Positions 20,898 through 30,789 of a stretch of DNA of 60,626 nucleotides are shown here, piece after piece (positions within the stretch are counted from its first letter, which is position 1; the number at the start of each line of letters is the position of its first letter). Origin of the DNA: Xanthomonas maliensis (lineage in GTDB: Bacteria; Pseudomonadota; Gammaproteobacteria; Xanthomonadales; Xanthomonadaceae); assembly GCF_009192945.1 (NCBI RefSeq), contig NZ_NSET01000003.1, positions 1 to 60,626 on the forward strand. The letters run 5' to 3'. The position numbers were made by a program, and so were the translations under genes. The notes beneath the pieces are model-generated. The model did no database searches and was not told where the DNA came from. It was given only the letters and a program-made list of their open reading frames with translations.

Positions 20898-20926
20898 CTG
20901 GTGGGGACTCCACCAGTTCCAGGAGA
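20898..20926 (+). promoter_or_regulatory. csrA leader: GGA-loop hairpin and GGA-containing ribosome binding site
   Basis: CTGGTGG and CCACCAG form a perfect 7-bp stem presenting the loop GGACT (20905-20909). Seventeen bases on, the Shine-Dalgarno AGGAGA contains a second GGA. CsrA/RsmA dimers favour a GGA in a hairpin loop plus a second GGA at the ribosome binding site, so this leader looks like an autoregulatory target. Confidence 0.6.
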
Positions 20927-20934
20927 TTTTGAAA

Positions 20935-21147
20935 ATGTTGATCCTCACTCGCCGGGTAGGCGAAACCCTGATGATCGGCGACTTGGTCACCGTCACCGTG
21001 CTGGGCGTCAAGGGTAATCAGGTGCGTATCGGTATCACCGCACCGAAGGATGTCGCCGTCCATCGCGAAGAGATCTATCAGCGTATCCAGCGTGGCGATG
21101 AGCCGGTGGCTTCGGGTGCGCAGCACGGCGACAATTCTTCGAATTGA
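20935..21147 (+). CDS. csrA: Carbon storage regulator CsrA (RsmA)
   Basis: The 70-residue protein [51 protein letters not shown] (family core, shown in under three segments of the protein) is a canonical CsrA, with the RNA-binding first strand and the second contact region around VHREEI. The short tail is rich in Gly, Asn and Ser. It binds GGA motifs in mRNA leaders and controls translation; in xanthomonads the same protein is known as RsmA and affects virulence. The ATG at 20935 is used rather than the in-frame TTG two codons earlier. Confidence 0.97.
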   Translation: MLILTRRVGETLMIGDLVTVTVLGVKGNQVRIGITAPKDVAVHREEIYQRIQRGDEPVASGAQHGDNSSN

Positions 21148-21160
21148 TTCGCTTAAAGGG

Positions 21161-21190
21161 TTTACGTTAGCCCCTCTTACCCGGTATTCT
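21161..21190 (+). promoter_or_regulatory. Putative promoter of tRNA-Ser
   Basis: A TTTACG -35-like hexamer (21161-21166) and a TATTCT -10-like hexamer (21185-21190) are separated by 18 bases, with the mature tRNA starting about 40 bp further on. No other good candidate lies between csrA and the tRNA. Confidence 0.4.
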
Positions 21191-21231
21191 TCGCGGCCTG
21201 CCACGAAACACCGCGGCAGGATGCAACAACT

Positions 21232-21324
21232 GGAGTGATGCCCGAGCGGCTGAAGGGGCTCCCCTGCTAAGGGAGTATAGGGTCAAAAGCTCTATCGAGG
21301 GTTCGAATCCCTCTCACTCCGCCA
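21232..21324 (+). tRNA. tRNA-Ser (anticodon GCU)
   Basis: This is a full class II cloverleaf. The 7-bp acceptor stem is GGAGTGA/TCACTCC, the anticodon stem-loop is CTCCC-CTGCTAA-GGGAG with anticodon GCT at 21266-21268, a long variable arm follows, and the T arm carries GTTCGAATCC. The discriminator is G and the CCA end is encoded. A strong terminator follows. Confidence 0.95.
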
Positions 21325-21333
21325 GATGTCAAA

Positions 21334-21369
21334 ACGCCCGCAAATCCATGATTTGCGGGCGTTTTTTTG
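21334..21369 (+). terminator. Rho-independent terminator after tRNA-Ser
   Basis: A 13-bp stem, ACGCCCGCAAATC paired with the GATTTGCGGGCGT-like arm (ATTTGCGGGCGT), has a short loop and is followed by seven T. It lies ten bases after the CCA end. Confidence 0.9.
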
Positions 21370-22411
21370 TCTAAGGACGATCCGGATGGACGGTGAGCCG
21401 AGGGCCAAGGTCACGCCGGCGCCTTGCACGCGTCTGTCCGATGCCAGGTCTGCGGTGCCAGGTCCAAGTTGGCTTCGCTGCCCAGCGCCCGCGCGCATCA
21501 CCCTTGTCTCGCGGTGCGCAGGCAATGGCGTGTTGGAGCCGCCATGGCTGCTGGCGCCTCCTCTCTGCCTGCCAGTGCATTGCCGATGCCGGCGGCGAGA
21601 GTGCGAGTGCATGAGTGATCGGGGATCGCCAGAGCATGGGGGGTGCACCGGCGTCGAACCGTGTCCGAAGTCTAGACGTCGCTGCCAGTCAATGACCCAA
21701 CGATTTCGCCAGTCATTGAGAGTGCGATCGCGCGGCGCTGGGTAGTCCCAAGATCGCGTCGATCGCCGACTAGGTCGCTTTCGCTTGACCTTCGTCATGC
21801 GCGGTGTGCTGCAGAGCCACTGAAAACTTTGCGCTAGCGCTCGCTTTTGCTCGCGGTCCCAGGCTCTGCTCGCTTGCCGCTGATGCGCAGAGAAGATGGC
21901 CAATGTCGTCGTGATCGTAGAGCCATCGTCGCTATAGCGGGCTCAAGCTAGTACTGCAACGTACGAGGTGTGGTTGTTGCACGATCGAGGCGTCGGCTTG
22001 CAGCCGTGTTCAGTTGGCGCGTGGCGTTGCTGGTCTTCGTGCAAGGCGATGTTGGCGGAATTGAGCTTGCAGGGCACCTGGTTGGTCCAGCTCCAATCGC
22101 GCGCTCGGACCCGAGATCGCTGGTGCGGGCTGGGGATGACTGCTGGCAGCGTCGACGCCTGGGCTGTGCCGCATGCCGAGGCGGTCTGGTTAACGCCGGT
22201 TGTACATGGCATCCGCTGCGTCTCACACACCGCGTACGCGTACGCGACGTCTGTGCGCGGGGTCGCTCGTGCCGTATGCGCTGCGGCGTGCTGAATGGAT
22301 GTCTCCGAACGATCCCGGGCAGGTGGCGCAAGCGGGCGGCACCAGTGTGGCGGCCGTCAAGTTTGGCCACCGCTGGCCGCTAGAGGAGGCATCTTGTAAT
22401 GGATTTTCACC
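21370..22411. other. About 1 kb without a recognisable gene, next to tRNA-Ser
   Basis: Several open frames of 60-200 codons exist on both strands. The longest minus-strand one runs through the tRNA and its terminator, and none shows a family motif, a sensible start or consistent codon use. The region contains a perfect 16-bp palindrome (CGCGTACGCGTACGCG, 22231-22246). I saw no copy of the tRNA 3' end that would mark an attachment site, and no integrase. It may be decayed island DNA or simply a long spacer before the chemoreceptor gene. Confidence 0.5.
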
Positions 22412-24400
22412 ATGCGTCGGCTACCGCTGTTCGGACGCCTGTTTTCTTCCCGGAAGCGCGGGCTGCAACATAAGGCCGACGCGGTGGATCGCGTGATGGC
22501 GGTGATCGAATTCGATCTGGATGGCCGCATCCTGGCGGTGAACCAGAATTTCCTGTCGTTGATGGGCTACCGGCTCGAGGAGGTGCTCGGTCAGCATCAC
22601 CGCATGTTCGTTGCCACCAGTGACCGCGAGAGCGAAAGCTATCGCCAGTTTTGGGACGCGTTGCGGCGTGGCGACTTCAACGCCGGCCGTTTCTGTCGCG
22701 TGGCCAAGGGGGGGCGGGAAGTGTGGATCAATGCCTCTTACAACCCCTTGTTGGACCGTTCCGGTAATGCCTATCGGGTGGTCAAGTACGCAACCGACAT
22801 CACCGAGCAGGTGCGTCAGACCGCGGATTTCGAAGGGCGGATCGACGCGATCGACAAGGTGATGGCGGTGATCGAGTTCACCCTGGACGGTACCGTGATG
22901 GAGGCCAACGCGAACTTCCTGCAGGCGATGGGCTACCAGCGCGATGAGATCGTCGGCCAGCACCATCGCATGTTCGTCGACGCGCAGACGCGCCAGTCCG
23001 AGGCGTACCGGCAGTTCTGGGACAAGCTCGGTCGCGGTGCCTTTGATTCCGGCCGCTACCGTCGCCTGGGCAAGGATGGGCGCGAAGTCTGGATCCAGGC
23101 CTCCTACAACCCGGTACTCGATGAGCTGGGGCGCCCCTACAAGGTGGTCAAGTACGCCACCGACGTGACCCGGCAGGTGCTTGCGTCGGCCGATGCCGAC
23201 GGGCGCATCCAGGCCATCGACAAAGTGATGGGGGTGATCGAATTCGATCTCGATGGCCATGTGCTGTCGGCCAACGACAACTTCCTCGCCATCATGGGCT
23301 ATCGCGCCGATGAGGCCATCGGCAAGCATCACCGCACCTTCGTCGATACCGCCTATGCGGCCTCGGAGGACTACCGGCGTTTTTGGGCGAAGCTGGCGCG
23401 TGGGCAGTTCGACGCCGGTCGCTATCGCCGTTTGCGCAAGGACGGCAGCGCGGTGTGGATCCAGGCGTCCTACAACCCGATCCTCGATGTCTCTGGGCGT
23501 CCCTACAAGGTGGTCAAGTACGCCACCGACGTCACCGAGCAGGTGCGCTCTGCCGAGCGCATGCGCGACCTGGTCCGCCAGACCATGGGCATCGCGCAGA
23601 ACGTGCAGCGTGAGGCACGGCATATTTCCGCCAGCAATCAGGAGCTGGTCAGCCGGGCGTCCAATCAGTCCAGGGCGGTGCAGGCGACCTCGGCAACCAT
23701 CGATCAGTTGGCAGAGACGGTGCGTGCCAATTCGGACAGCGCAGGTTCGGCGCAGCGGATGGCACAAACGTCGGCATCGGTCGCGCAAAAGGGCGCCGAT
23801 GTGATTGCCGAGGTGGTCAAGACCACCGACGGGATTCGTTCGGCCACCGACCGGATCGGTCAGATCATCGAAGTGATCGATGGCATCGCATTCCAGACCA
23901 ATATCCTGGCGCTCAACGCCGCTGTCGAAGCGGCGCGTGCCGGCGAGCAGGGGCGTGGCTTCGCAGTGGTGGCCACCGAGGTGCGCAGCCTGGCGCAGCG
24001 CTGCAGCGTTTCTGCGCGCGAGATCCGCGGATTGATCCTCAACGCAACCGATCAGGTGGGCGATGGTTCGCGTCTGGCCGAGCAGGCTGGCATGGTGATG
24101 CGCGACATGGTGGCGTCGGTGTTGCAGGTGACGGCCACGGTCGAGCAGATCGCGCTTGCCAGCCAGGCGCAAGCCAGTGACCTGTCCTCGGCCAACACCG
24201 CACTGCATTCGATCGGTGTGCAGGCGCAAGAACAGGCCGGCATGGTGGATGATCTGGCGCGTTCGGCGCAGGTGCTCGAGGCCGATGCCGATGCCTTGTT
24301 CGCCCTGGTCAATGGTGGTGGCTCGTCGGCGGCACCGGTGCAGGAGGAGGTCGGTGCTGCGACGCGTGCACGAGCAGCGACGGAGCCCGTGCGGGCCTAA
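22412..24400 (+). CDS. Soluble methyl-accepting chemotaxis protein with three tandem PAS domains
   Basis: The 662-residue protein has no transmembrane segment. Three PAS domains start near residues 22, 144 and 266, spaced exactly 122 residues apart. Each contains V-I-E-F-x-L-D-G, F-L-x-x-M-G-Y, G-x-H-H-R-x-F-V and ends Y-x-V-V-K-Y-A-T-D-x-T. A chemoreceptor signalling domain follows, with hairpin tip [20 protein letters not shown] and [17 protein letters not shown]. It should feed a cytoplasmic CheA/CheW array and sense an intracellular cue through PAS ligands; BdlA and Aer2 are architectural relatives. No C-terminal NWETF-like CheR tether is present. No chemotaxis genes adjoin it. Confidence 0.9.
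   Translation: MRRLPLFGRLFSSRKRGLQHKADAVDRVMAVIEFDLDGRILAVNQNFLSLMGYRLEEVLGQHHRMFVATSDRESESYRQFWDALRRGDFNAGRFCRVAKGGREVWINASYNPLLDRSGNAYRVVKYATDITEQVRQTADFEGRIDAIDKVMAVIEFTLDGTVMEANANFLQAMGYQRDEIVGQHHRMFVDAQTRQSEAYRQFWDKLGRGAFDSGRYRRLGKDGREVWIQASYNPVLDELGRPYKVVKYATDVTRQVLASADADGRIQAIDKVMGVIEFDLDGHVLSANDNFLAIMGYRADEAIGKHHRTFVDTAYAASEDYRRFWAKLARGQFDAGRYRRLRKDGSAVWIQASYNPILDVSGRPYKVVKYATDVTEQVRSAERMRDLVRQTMGIAQNVQREARHISASNQELVSRASNQSRAVQATSATIDQLAETVRANSDSAGSAQRMAQTSASVAQKGADVIAEVVKTTDGIRSATDRIGQIIEVIDGIAFQTNILALNAAVEAARAGEQGRGFAVVATEVRSLAQRCSVSAREIRGLILNATDQVGDGSRLAEQAGMVMRDMVASVLQVTATVEQIALASQAQASDLSSANTALHSIGVQAQEQAGMVDDLARSAQVLEADADALFALVNGGGSSAAPVQEEVGAATRARAATEPVRA
22493..23590 (+). repeat. 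Three tandem 366-bp coding repeats (PAS modules)
   Basis: The sequence GTGATGG(C/G)GGTGATCGA recurs at 22493, 22859 and 23225, exactly 366 bp apart. Units two and three share long near-identical runs, for example the stretch encoding [12 protein letters not shown] (one mismatch in about 33 bases). This implies internal duplication and a possible recombination site. Confidence 0.85.
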
Positions 24401-24601
24401 GGTCGGGCGGCGCCACGTCGCTTGAGGGCAGTGCGATCGTGTGAGGGCAGTGAGGGCTCTTCACGGTCGCGGCAACGGCCCGTCGTACTGCCCAACAGGA
24501 CGCGCACGTGCGCTCGGAAACCGATTGCAGCCCGCCACCCGCGCCTTCCTGGCACGGGCACGCAGACTGCGGGCGCTGCGTAGCAGCGCCTGGCTTGCGT
24601 C

Positions 24602-25303
<702 letters not shown>

Positions 25304-25322
25304 GGTGTTCTCCAGTGAGGTT

Positions 25323-25431
25323 CGAATATTTCGTGGGGTGAAATCGCGCCACAGCGCTTGATTGGTAGTCTCCTCGCCTGCAATGGAGAAAAAAAGCGAG
25401 TAGATTTGCGCATTACCATCGAATAATTCGA
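25323..25431. promoter_or_regulatory. Pirin/lysR divergent control region with two CGAA..TTCG palindromes
   Basis: TCGAATAATTCGA (25419-25431), five bases before the LysR ATG, is a perfect 13-bp palindrome. CGAATATTTCG (25323-25333), 20 bp before the pirin start, carries the same CGAA...TTCG arms with the same 3-base centre. They are candidate operators for the divergent regulator. Confidence 0.5.
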
Positions 25432-25435
25432 ATCA

Positions 25436-26377
25436 ATGAAGCTGAGTCTGGATGCCCTGCAGATTCTCGACGCGATCGATCGTCGCGGCTCCTTCGCCAA
25501 TGCCGCCAAGGTGCTGCACAAGGTGCCGTCGACGGTCTCTTACACGGTGGCGCGACTGGAGCAGGATCTGGGGGTGCAACTGTTCGAGCGCGCCGGACCG
25601 AAGGCGACGCCGACCGAGGCGGGGCGGGAGCTGCTGCGGGAAGGGCGGCATCTGCTGCGCGCCGCGCAGGAGCTGGAGCTGCGGGTACGCCGGGTGGCCT
25701 CCGGCTGGGAGGCGGACTTCGCCATCGGCTTGGACGCCGTGCTGCCGCCAGCGCTGCTGCAGCCGCAGTTGCTGGCGTTCTATGCGGTGGCCGACAGCAC
25801 CCGGCTGCGGGTGGTGAGCGAATCGCTGTCCGGGAGCTGGGAGGCGCTGCTGGATCGGCGCGTGGACGTGGTGGTTGCGGCGGGCGAGGGCCCGAGTGGT
25901 GGCGGCTATGTCGCCGAACCGATCGGTACCCTGAGCTTCGTCTTTGCGGTGGCGCCCGAGCACCCACTGGCGCAACGTGGAGGACCTGCTGCCGAGCTGG
26001 TGGGGCATCGTGCGGTCGCCGTGGCCGATTCGGCGCGGCGTCTGTTGCCGCGCACGGTCGGCTTGCTAAGCGGGCGCGACGTCCTGACCGTGCCGGACAT
26101 GTACAGCAAGCTGGTGCTGCAATTGGCGGGCGCCGGCTTCGGCTTTCTGCCCGAGCCGTACGCGCGCGGCGCTGTGGAGGCCGGTCGCTTGCAGGTGGTG
26201 CCAGTGGACAGCCCCAAGCCCGATGAGACGTTCTATCTGGCCTGGCGTCCGGGCGAGGAGGGCGAGGCATTGGCGTGGTGGCGACAGGCATTGCGCGCAC
26301 CTGGCCTGTTCGATGCATGGTTGGCGCAGCTGGCCGCAACGTATCGTTCTGTCGGCGCCCGGCATCCAGACGCGTGA
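25436..26377 (+). CDS. LysR-type transcriptional regulator
   Basis: The 313-residue protein has an N-terminal winged helix (LDALQILDAIDRRGSFANAAKVLHKVPSTVSYTVARLEQDLGVQLFER in pieces) with the LysR recognition helix, and a C-terminal periplasmic-binding-type effector domain beginning near residue 90. The STVSYTVARLE pattern resembles the YhaJ subgroup. Its divergent arrangement with the pirin gene suggests it controls that gene; the effector is unknown. The DedA-rhodanese gene starts 44 bp downstream on the same strand. Confidence 0.88.
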   Translation: MKLSLDALQILDAIDRRGSFANAAKVLHKVPSTVSYTVARLEQDLGVQLFERAGPKATPTEAGRELLREGRHLLRAAQELELRVRRVASGWEADFAIGLDAVLPPALLQPQLLAFYAVADSTRLRVVSESLSGSWEALLDRRVDVVVAAGEGPSGGGYVAEPIGTLSFVFAVAPEHPLAQRGGPAAELVGHRAVAVADSARRLLPRTVGLLSGRDVLTVPDMYSKLVLQLAGAGFGFLPEPYARGAVEAGRLQVVPVDSPKPDETFYLAWRPGEEGEALAWWRQALRAPGLFDAWLAQLAATYRSVGARHPDA

Positions 26378-26421
26378 GCGACGGAGGATAATGCGCGCTC
26401 GTCGTCGCGTGGAGCGGTCGC

Positions 26422-27414
26422 ATGCAGGCCTTGGTCGAACAGTACGGACTGGCATTGGTATTCGCCAACGTGCTGGCGCTGTCGTTGGGGCTGCCGGTGC
26501 CGGCACTGCCGACGCTGGTGTTGGTCGGTGCCGGCTATGCGTTGCACGGCGGAGCTGATGCCTGGTGGGCAGCGACAATCGCGCTGCTGGTGTCGTTGTT
26601 GGCCAGTGTGTGCGGCGACCTGGTGTGGTATCTGGCTGGTCGTCGCTATGGAACGCGCACCTTGCAGTCGCTGTGTCGACTGTCGTTGTCGCGCGATTCG
26701 TGCATGAAGCAGACCGAGCGTTTCTTCTCTCGCTGGGGCGTGCGTGTGTTGGCAGTGGCCAAGTTTGTGCCGGGGCTGTCGATGGTGTCGGTGCCGATGG
26801 CTGGCGCGATGCAGGTGCGGCCGCTGGCCTTCCTGCGTTACGACGTGCTGGGCGCAGCGCTATGGGCGGCGGTCGGGCTCGGCCTGGGGGCAATGTTCGC
26901 GGAGCAGGTGCAGGACGTGCTGGAGCTGCTGTCCGATCTCGGGGCCGGTGCCCTGCTGGTCGTGATCGCAGGCCTGGCCGCCTATGTCGGTTGGCGCTGG
27001 TGGCGGCGCTACAGCCTGTTGCGCACCCTCGAGCAGGCGCGCGTGGATGTCGACGAGCTGGTTCCGCTGCTGCAGGCCGAGCCGCGGTCGCGTCCGACGC
27101 TGCTGGACATTCGTGCGCCGGGCTATCGCCAGTTGCAGCCGTATGTGATTCCCGGTGCGGTGTTTGCCGACGAGCGCGATCTGTCGCAGATCCTGGCGAC
27201 GGTGCCGCGCGATCGTCCAGTGGTGATCTATTGCGCCTGTCCGGGCGAGGTGTCGGCGGCGTGGTTGGCCTCACGCATGCGGCGTGCAGGCTATCGCGAT
27301 GTGCGGCCGTTGCGCGGTGGCCTGGATGCTTGGCAACAGGCTGGACATCCGTTGCAGTCGTTGCAGCCGGTGGCGGTCGTGGTCCCGGTCGACGCGGCCA
27401 ATCTGGCGCACTGA
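26422..27414 (+). CDS. DedA (VTT) membrane protein fused to a rhodanese domain
   Basis: The 330-residue protein has residues about 1-190 forming a DedA-type domain (SLGLPVPALPTLVLVGAG near the N-terminus, AGRRYGTR, RWGVRVLAVAKFVPGLSMVSVPMAG) with several transmembrane segments. A short basic linker (GWRWWRRYSLLRT) is followed by a cytoplasmic rhodanese domain with VVIYCACPGEVSAAWLASRM, whose cysteine is the expected sulfur acceptor, and LRGGLDAWQQAGHPL. The fusion suggests that persulfide or redox chemistry is coupled to a lipid-related membrane protein; the substrate is unknown. Confidence 0.85.
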   Translation: MQALVEQYGLALVFANVLALSLGLPVPALPTLVLVGAGYALHGGADAWWAATIALLVSLLASVCGDLVWYLAGRRYGTRTLQSLCRLSLSRDSCMKQTERFFSRWGVRVLAVAKFVPGLSMVSVPMAGAMQVRPLAFLRYDVLGAALWAAVGLGLGAMFAEQVQDVLELLSDLGAGALLVVIAGLAAYVGWRWWRRYSLLRTLEQARVDVDELVPLLQAEPRSRPTLLDIRAPGYRQLQPYVIPGAVFADERDLSQILATVPRDRPVVIYCACPGEVSAAWLASRMRRAGYRDVRPLRGGLDAWQQAGHPLQSLQPVAVVVPVDAANLAH

Positions 27415-27441
27415 GCAGTTGCGACGTCACGACGTTGCGGC

Positions 27442-27473
27442 AAAAAAAAAACGACCAGCGAGCTGGTCGTTTT
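27442..27473. terminator. Intrinsic terminator shared by the DedA-rhodanese gene and tRNA-Arg
   Basis: ACGACCAGC and GCTGGTCGT form a perfect 9-bp stem with a 2-base centre. Ten A precede it on the plus strand, giving a long U-run for transcripts of the minus-strand tRNA genes; a short TTTT follows it for the plus strand. Confidence 0.85.
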
Positions 27474-27479
27474 CGACAA

Positions 27480-27556
27480 TGGTGCGCCCGGAGAGATTCG
27501 AACTCCCGACCGCCTGGTTCGTAGCCAGGTACTCTATCCAACTGAGCTACGGGCGC
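27480..27556 (-). tRNA. tRNA-Arg (anticodon ACG), copy 1
   Basis: On the minus strand the gene folds with acceptor stem GCGCCCG/CGGGCGC, discriminator A and encoded CCA. The anticodon arm is CCTGG-CTACGAA-CCAGG with anticodon ACG, and the T loop is GTTCGAATC. It is identical to the copy 170 bp away and is followed by an intrinsic terminator. Confidence 0.95.
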
Positions 27557-27649
27557 ATGTCTGTTGTCGTACTGCCGATCCGTGCATGATGCAGTGGACC
27601 GATACCGCTGAAAAACTGCGCGTTCTGCAGCTTTTCGTTGTTCTGAAGA

Positions 27650-27726
27650 TGGTGCGCCCGGAGAGATTCGAACTCCCGACCGCCTGGTTCGTAGCCAGGT
27701 ACTCTATCCAACTGAGCTACGGGCGC
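27650..27726 (-). tRNA. tRNA-Arg (anticodon ACG), copy 2
   Basis: All 77 positions including the CCA are identical to copy 1. This copy is promoter-proximal on the minus strand, and the two are separated by 93 bp, so they are probably one transcript. Confidence 0.95.
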
Positions 27727-27766
27727 CTCGTCAGGAGCGGAATTATGCGCACGGCCACTGCGGGCG

Positions 27767-28641
27767 TCAATCCTTTTGTGAAGATTGTCCCGCGGCCTGT
27801 GTCGGCGTCTTCGCATCGCATAAGGCCTCCGCTACCGCGTCCGGTCGTCGCATCCACGCGAAATGATCGCTTGGCACGCCCAATTGTTCGGCTTGCAGCG
27901 TCACGCTGCGGTAGCTGGCGCTCGGCATCTTGGCCGCCAGGGCCTGCATGGGCGGTACCGGCGCGTAGGGGTCCTGGGCAAGCAGCACTGCGTTGATCGG
28001 GGCCGTCAGTGTCGATAGCGCGGCCTCCAGATCCCATGTGCTGCCAGCGGCCCGATAGCGATTGCTGCGCCCGACCTGTGCCCAGTCGGCGACGAGGCCG
28101 CGCGCCTCGGTCCCGCCAAATCCCAGGCGACGGCCATGCAGCACGCCTTGTACGCGCGCCAACCATGGCAGCAGCCGATAGACCAGCGGTAGTGCCAGCC
28201 GCAGCGGCAGCGGAAAGTTGCGCCAATAGGGCGAGCCGCTGGCCACCAGCCAGAGGCCTGCGACGTCGCGCGGCTGCAGGGCCGCATGGCAACAGGCCAG
28301 TTGTCCACCCAGGCTGTGGCCGCCGAGCAGCAGCGGCAACTGCGGTGCGTGCGCACGCCGCAATGCGTCGCTGACCGGCAGGTCGGTGCCGAGCAGCGTC
28401 TGGTAGCCCCAATCCTGTTGCCGCGATGGCCGCAGCGTGCTGCTGCCATGACCGCGCCATTCGTGCAGGTAGACGGCGATGCCGCGGCTGGCCAGCGCCT
28501 CGGCCAGCGGCAGATAGTGGCGTGCAGCCACGCCCAGCGCCGGCAGCCACAAGAGATTGGCGTGTGCATGCGCTGGTCGGCGATACAGCAGTTCCCAACG
28601 ATGGCCATCGGATGCAGCGGCCGGCAAGGCCTGGGTGGCAC

Positions 28642-28645
<4 letters not shown>
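27767..28645 (-). CDS. Alpha/beta hydrolase
   Basis: The 292-residue protein has an alpha/beta hydrolase fold. HEWRGHGSS follows the oxyanion strand, GHSLGG carries the nucleophile at Ser111, the acid is probably Asp in LLAQDPYAPV, and the histidine is in PSDHFAWMRRPDAV. It resembles YheT/serine aminopeptidase-like hydrolases, but the substrate cannot be inferred. Its ATG overlaps the thiD stop by 4 bp, so the two are coupled. Confidence 0.82.
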
Positions 28646-29451
<806 letters not shown>

Positions 29452-29487
29452 GCGCCGATTCTGCACCGGGACGTGGCCGCTGTGCGC

Positions 29488-30159
29488 TCAGCGCGCCTGC
29501 CTGCGGTGCCAGCGACGGCACAGCAGATAGCCGGCACCGCTCAGTCCGGTCACGCTGGCGGGCAGGTACAGGGTGTCGTACTGCCAGTACTGGAACAGCC
29601 AGGCGCCGGCGATGCTGCCGCCGAAAAAGCCGGAAACGATCAGGCCGCTGAGGAACAATCGACGGAACGGGAGCGGGTGGCCGCGCAGCCGCTGGCCCAG
29701 GCCGATGCCCAGGTCGGTGAACATGCCGCTCAAATGCGTGGTGCGCACCAGGGCGCCGCTATAGGTGGTGGTCATGGCGTTCTGCAGGCCGCAGGCGGCC
29801 GCCGCCATCAGGACGCCGCCGCTGGCGTGCTGCTTGAACAGCGCGATGGCTGCCAGCAACAGCAGCGTTTCGATCAATAGCGCGATGCCGTAGCGCGGTC
29901 CTAGCCGCAAGGCCTGCTCATGCAGGATCAGGCCGCTCAGGGTGGCGCCGGCGCAGAAGGCGATCAGCACGCCCCACAGGAACGCGATATCGGGCCAGCG
30001 CCATTGCGCCACTGCGGCGCCGAGCAGACTGGTCGTGCCGGTCAGGTGGCTGACCACCTGGTGTTCCGAGCCGAGATAGCCGACGACATTGACCATGCCG
30101 GCCACCGCCGACAGTGCCGGCGCACCGATCCAGGCCCAGCGTGGCAGCGGCATGCTCAC
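29488..30159 (-). CDS. YoaK/DUF1275 family membrane protein
   Basis: The 223-residue protein has about six hydrophobic segments. It shows the DUF1275 pattern: an N-terminal [15 protein letters not shown] with [13 protein letters not shown], a central [37 protein letters not shown], and basic C-terminal residues. The family function is unknown. MPLPR two codons later is an alternative start. It may be co-transcribed with thiD. Confidence 0.85.
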   Translation of the reverse strand: MSMPLPRWAWIGAPALSAVAGMVNVVGYLGSEHQVVSHLTGTTSLLGAAVAQWRWPDIAFLWGVLIAFCAGATLSGLILHEQALRLGPRYGIALLIETLLLLAAIALFKQHASGGVLMAAAACGLQNAMTTTYSGALVRTTHLSGMFTDLGIGLGQRLRGHPLPFRRLFLSGLIVSGFFGGSIAGAWLFQYWQYDTLYLPASVTGLSGAGYLLCRRWHRRQAR

Positions 30160-30306
30160 CCTGGCTCAGGTCCGGCAGCGGTTGGCAGTGCGCGCGTGGC
30201 GCCCGCGTGCGCAGAGATCACGCCGCAGGACGGCGTTCGCTCCCATGGCGCCCCGCGTGCGCTCGCCGTCTGCAAGAGGCATGCGTAGACGCGGACGACG
30301 CGCGGG

Positions 30307-30789
30307 CTAGCGCGTGGCGTTGATGGCGATGTCCGAGAACGCACCGGTTTGTGGGTCGTACAGGGCGCCCCAGAATGCCGCGCCGCCATCGCAGACCTGC
30401 ACCGCCTTGCGGGCCGGTTTGATCGGCGGATCGTTAGGCAGTTTGAAGGCATTGATATAGATCCTCGGCTCGCCGTGGATCAGCACGCCCACGTATTGCC
30501 GGTCGAAATCGCGTGGCTCGGCAATGGTCGGTGTGAGCGCATCCTGGCGGGACTCGAGCAGTTCGATCTGCGCCAGCGTCGGTGCCCAATAGCCGGTGAC
30601 CTCGCCAGGATGAAGCGCGGGGCTGTCGCGCGAGCAGGTCTGCAACACCTGCTCGGCCACGCTCTGGCGGCTGATCACCCACGATTGCCCACTCTTGATG
30701 GCGGTCGGCACGCTGGCGGGTGGCCGGGTGGTGGCGCAGCCGGCCAATGCGAGCACGCCCAACACCACGGCTGCGCGCAGAGGCTGCAT
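30307..30789 (-). CDS. Hypothetical lipoprotein
   Basis: The 160-residue precursor begins MQPLRAAVVLGVLALAGCATTRPP, a clear lipoprotein signal with lipobox LAGC. The mature part has QSWVISRQSVAEQVLQTCSRDSPAL, GYWAPTLAQIELLESR and a C-terminal VCDGGAAFWGALYDPQTGAFSDIAINATR with two cysteines that could pair. I do not recognise a family. Its start overlaps the phoH stop by one base, so it is probably co-expressed with phoH. Confidence 0.8.
   Translation of the reverse strand: MQPLRAAVVLGVLALAGCATTRPPASVPTAIKSGQSWVISRQSVAEQVLQTCSRDSPALHPGEVTGYWAPTLAQIELLESRQDALTPTIAEPRDFDRQYVGVLIHGEPRIYINAFKLPNDPPIKPARKAVQVCDGGAAFWGALYDPQTGAFSDIAINATR

Noticed and set aside
21292..21903. Minus-strand open frame of 203 codons over the tRNA-Ser region, ending in SERDSNPR
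   Set aside because: It reads the reverse complement of the tRNA and its terminator; such frames are a common artefact next to tRNA genes.
22231..22246. CGCGTACGCGTACGCG palindrome as a replication or recombination site
   Set aside because: A low-complexity palindrome in GC-rich DNA, with no accompanying features. Kept only as a note in the gene-free region.
27547..27816. Open frames across the tRNA-Arg genes giving VAQLDRVPGYEPGGREFESLRAHH or RPERFELPTAWF peptides
   Set aside because: These peptides are translations of tRNA-Arg, often mis-annotated as proteins.
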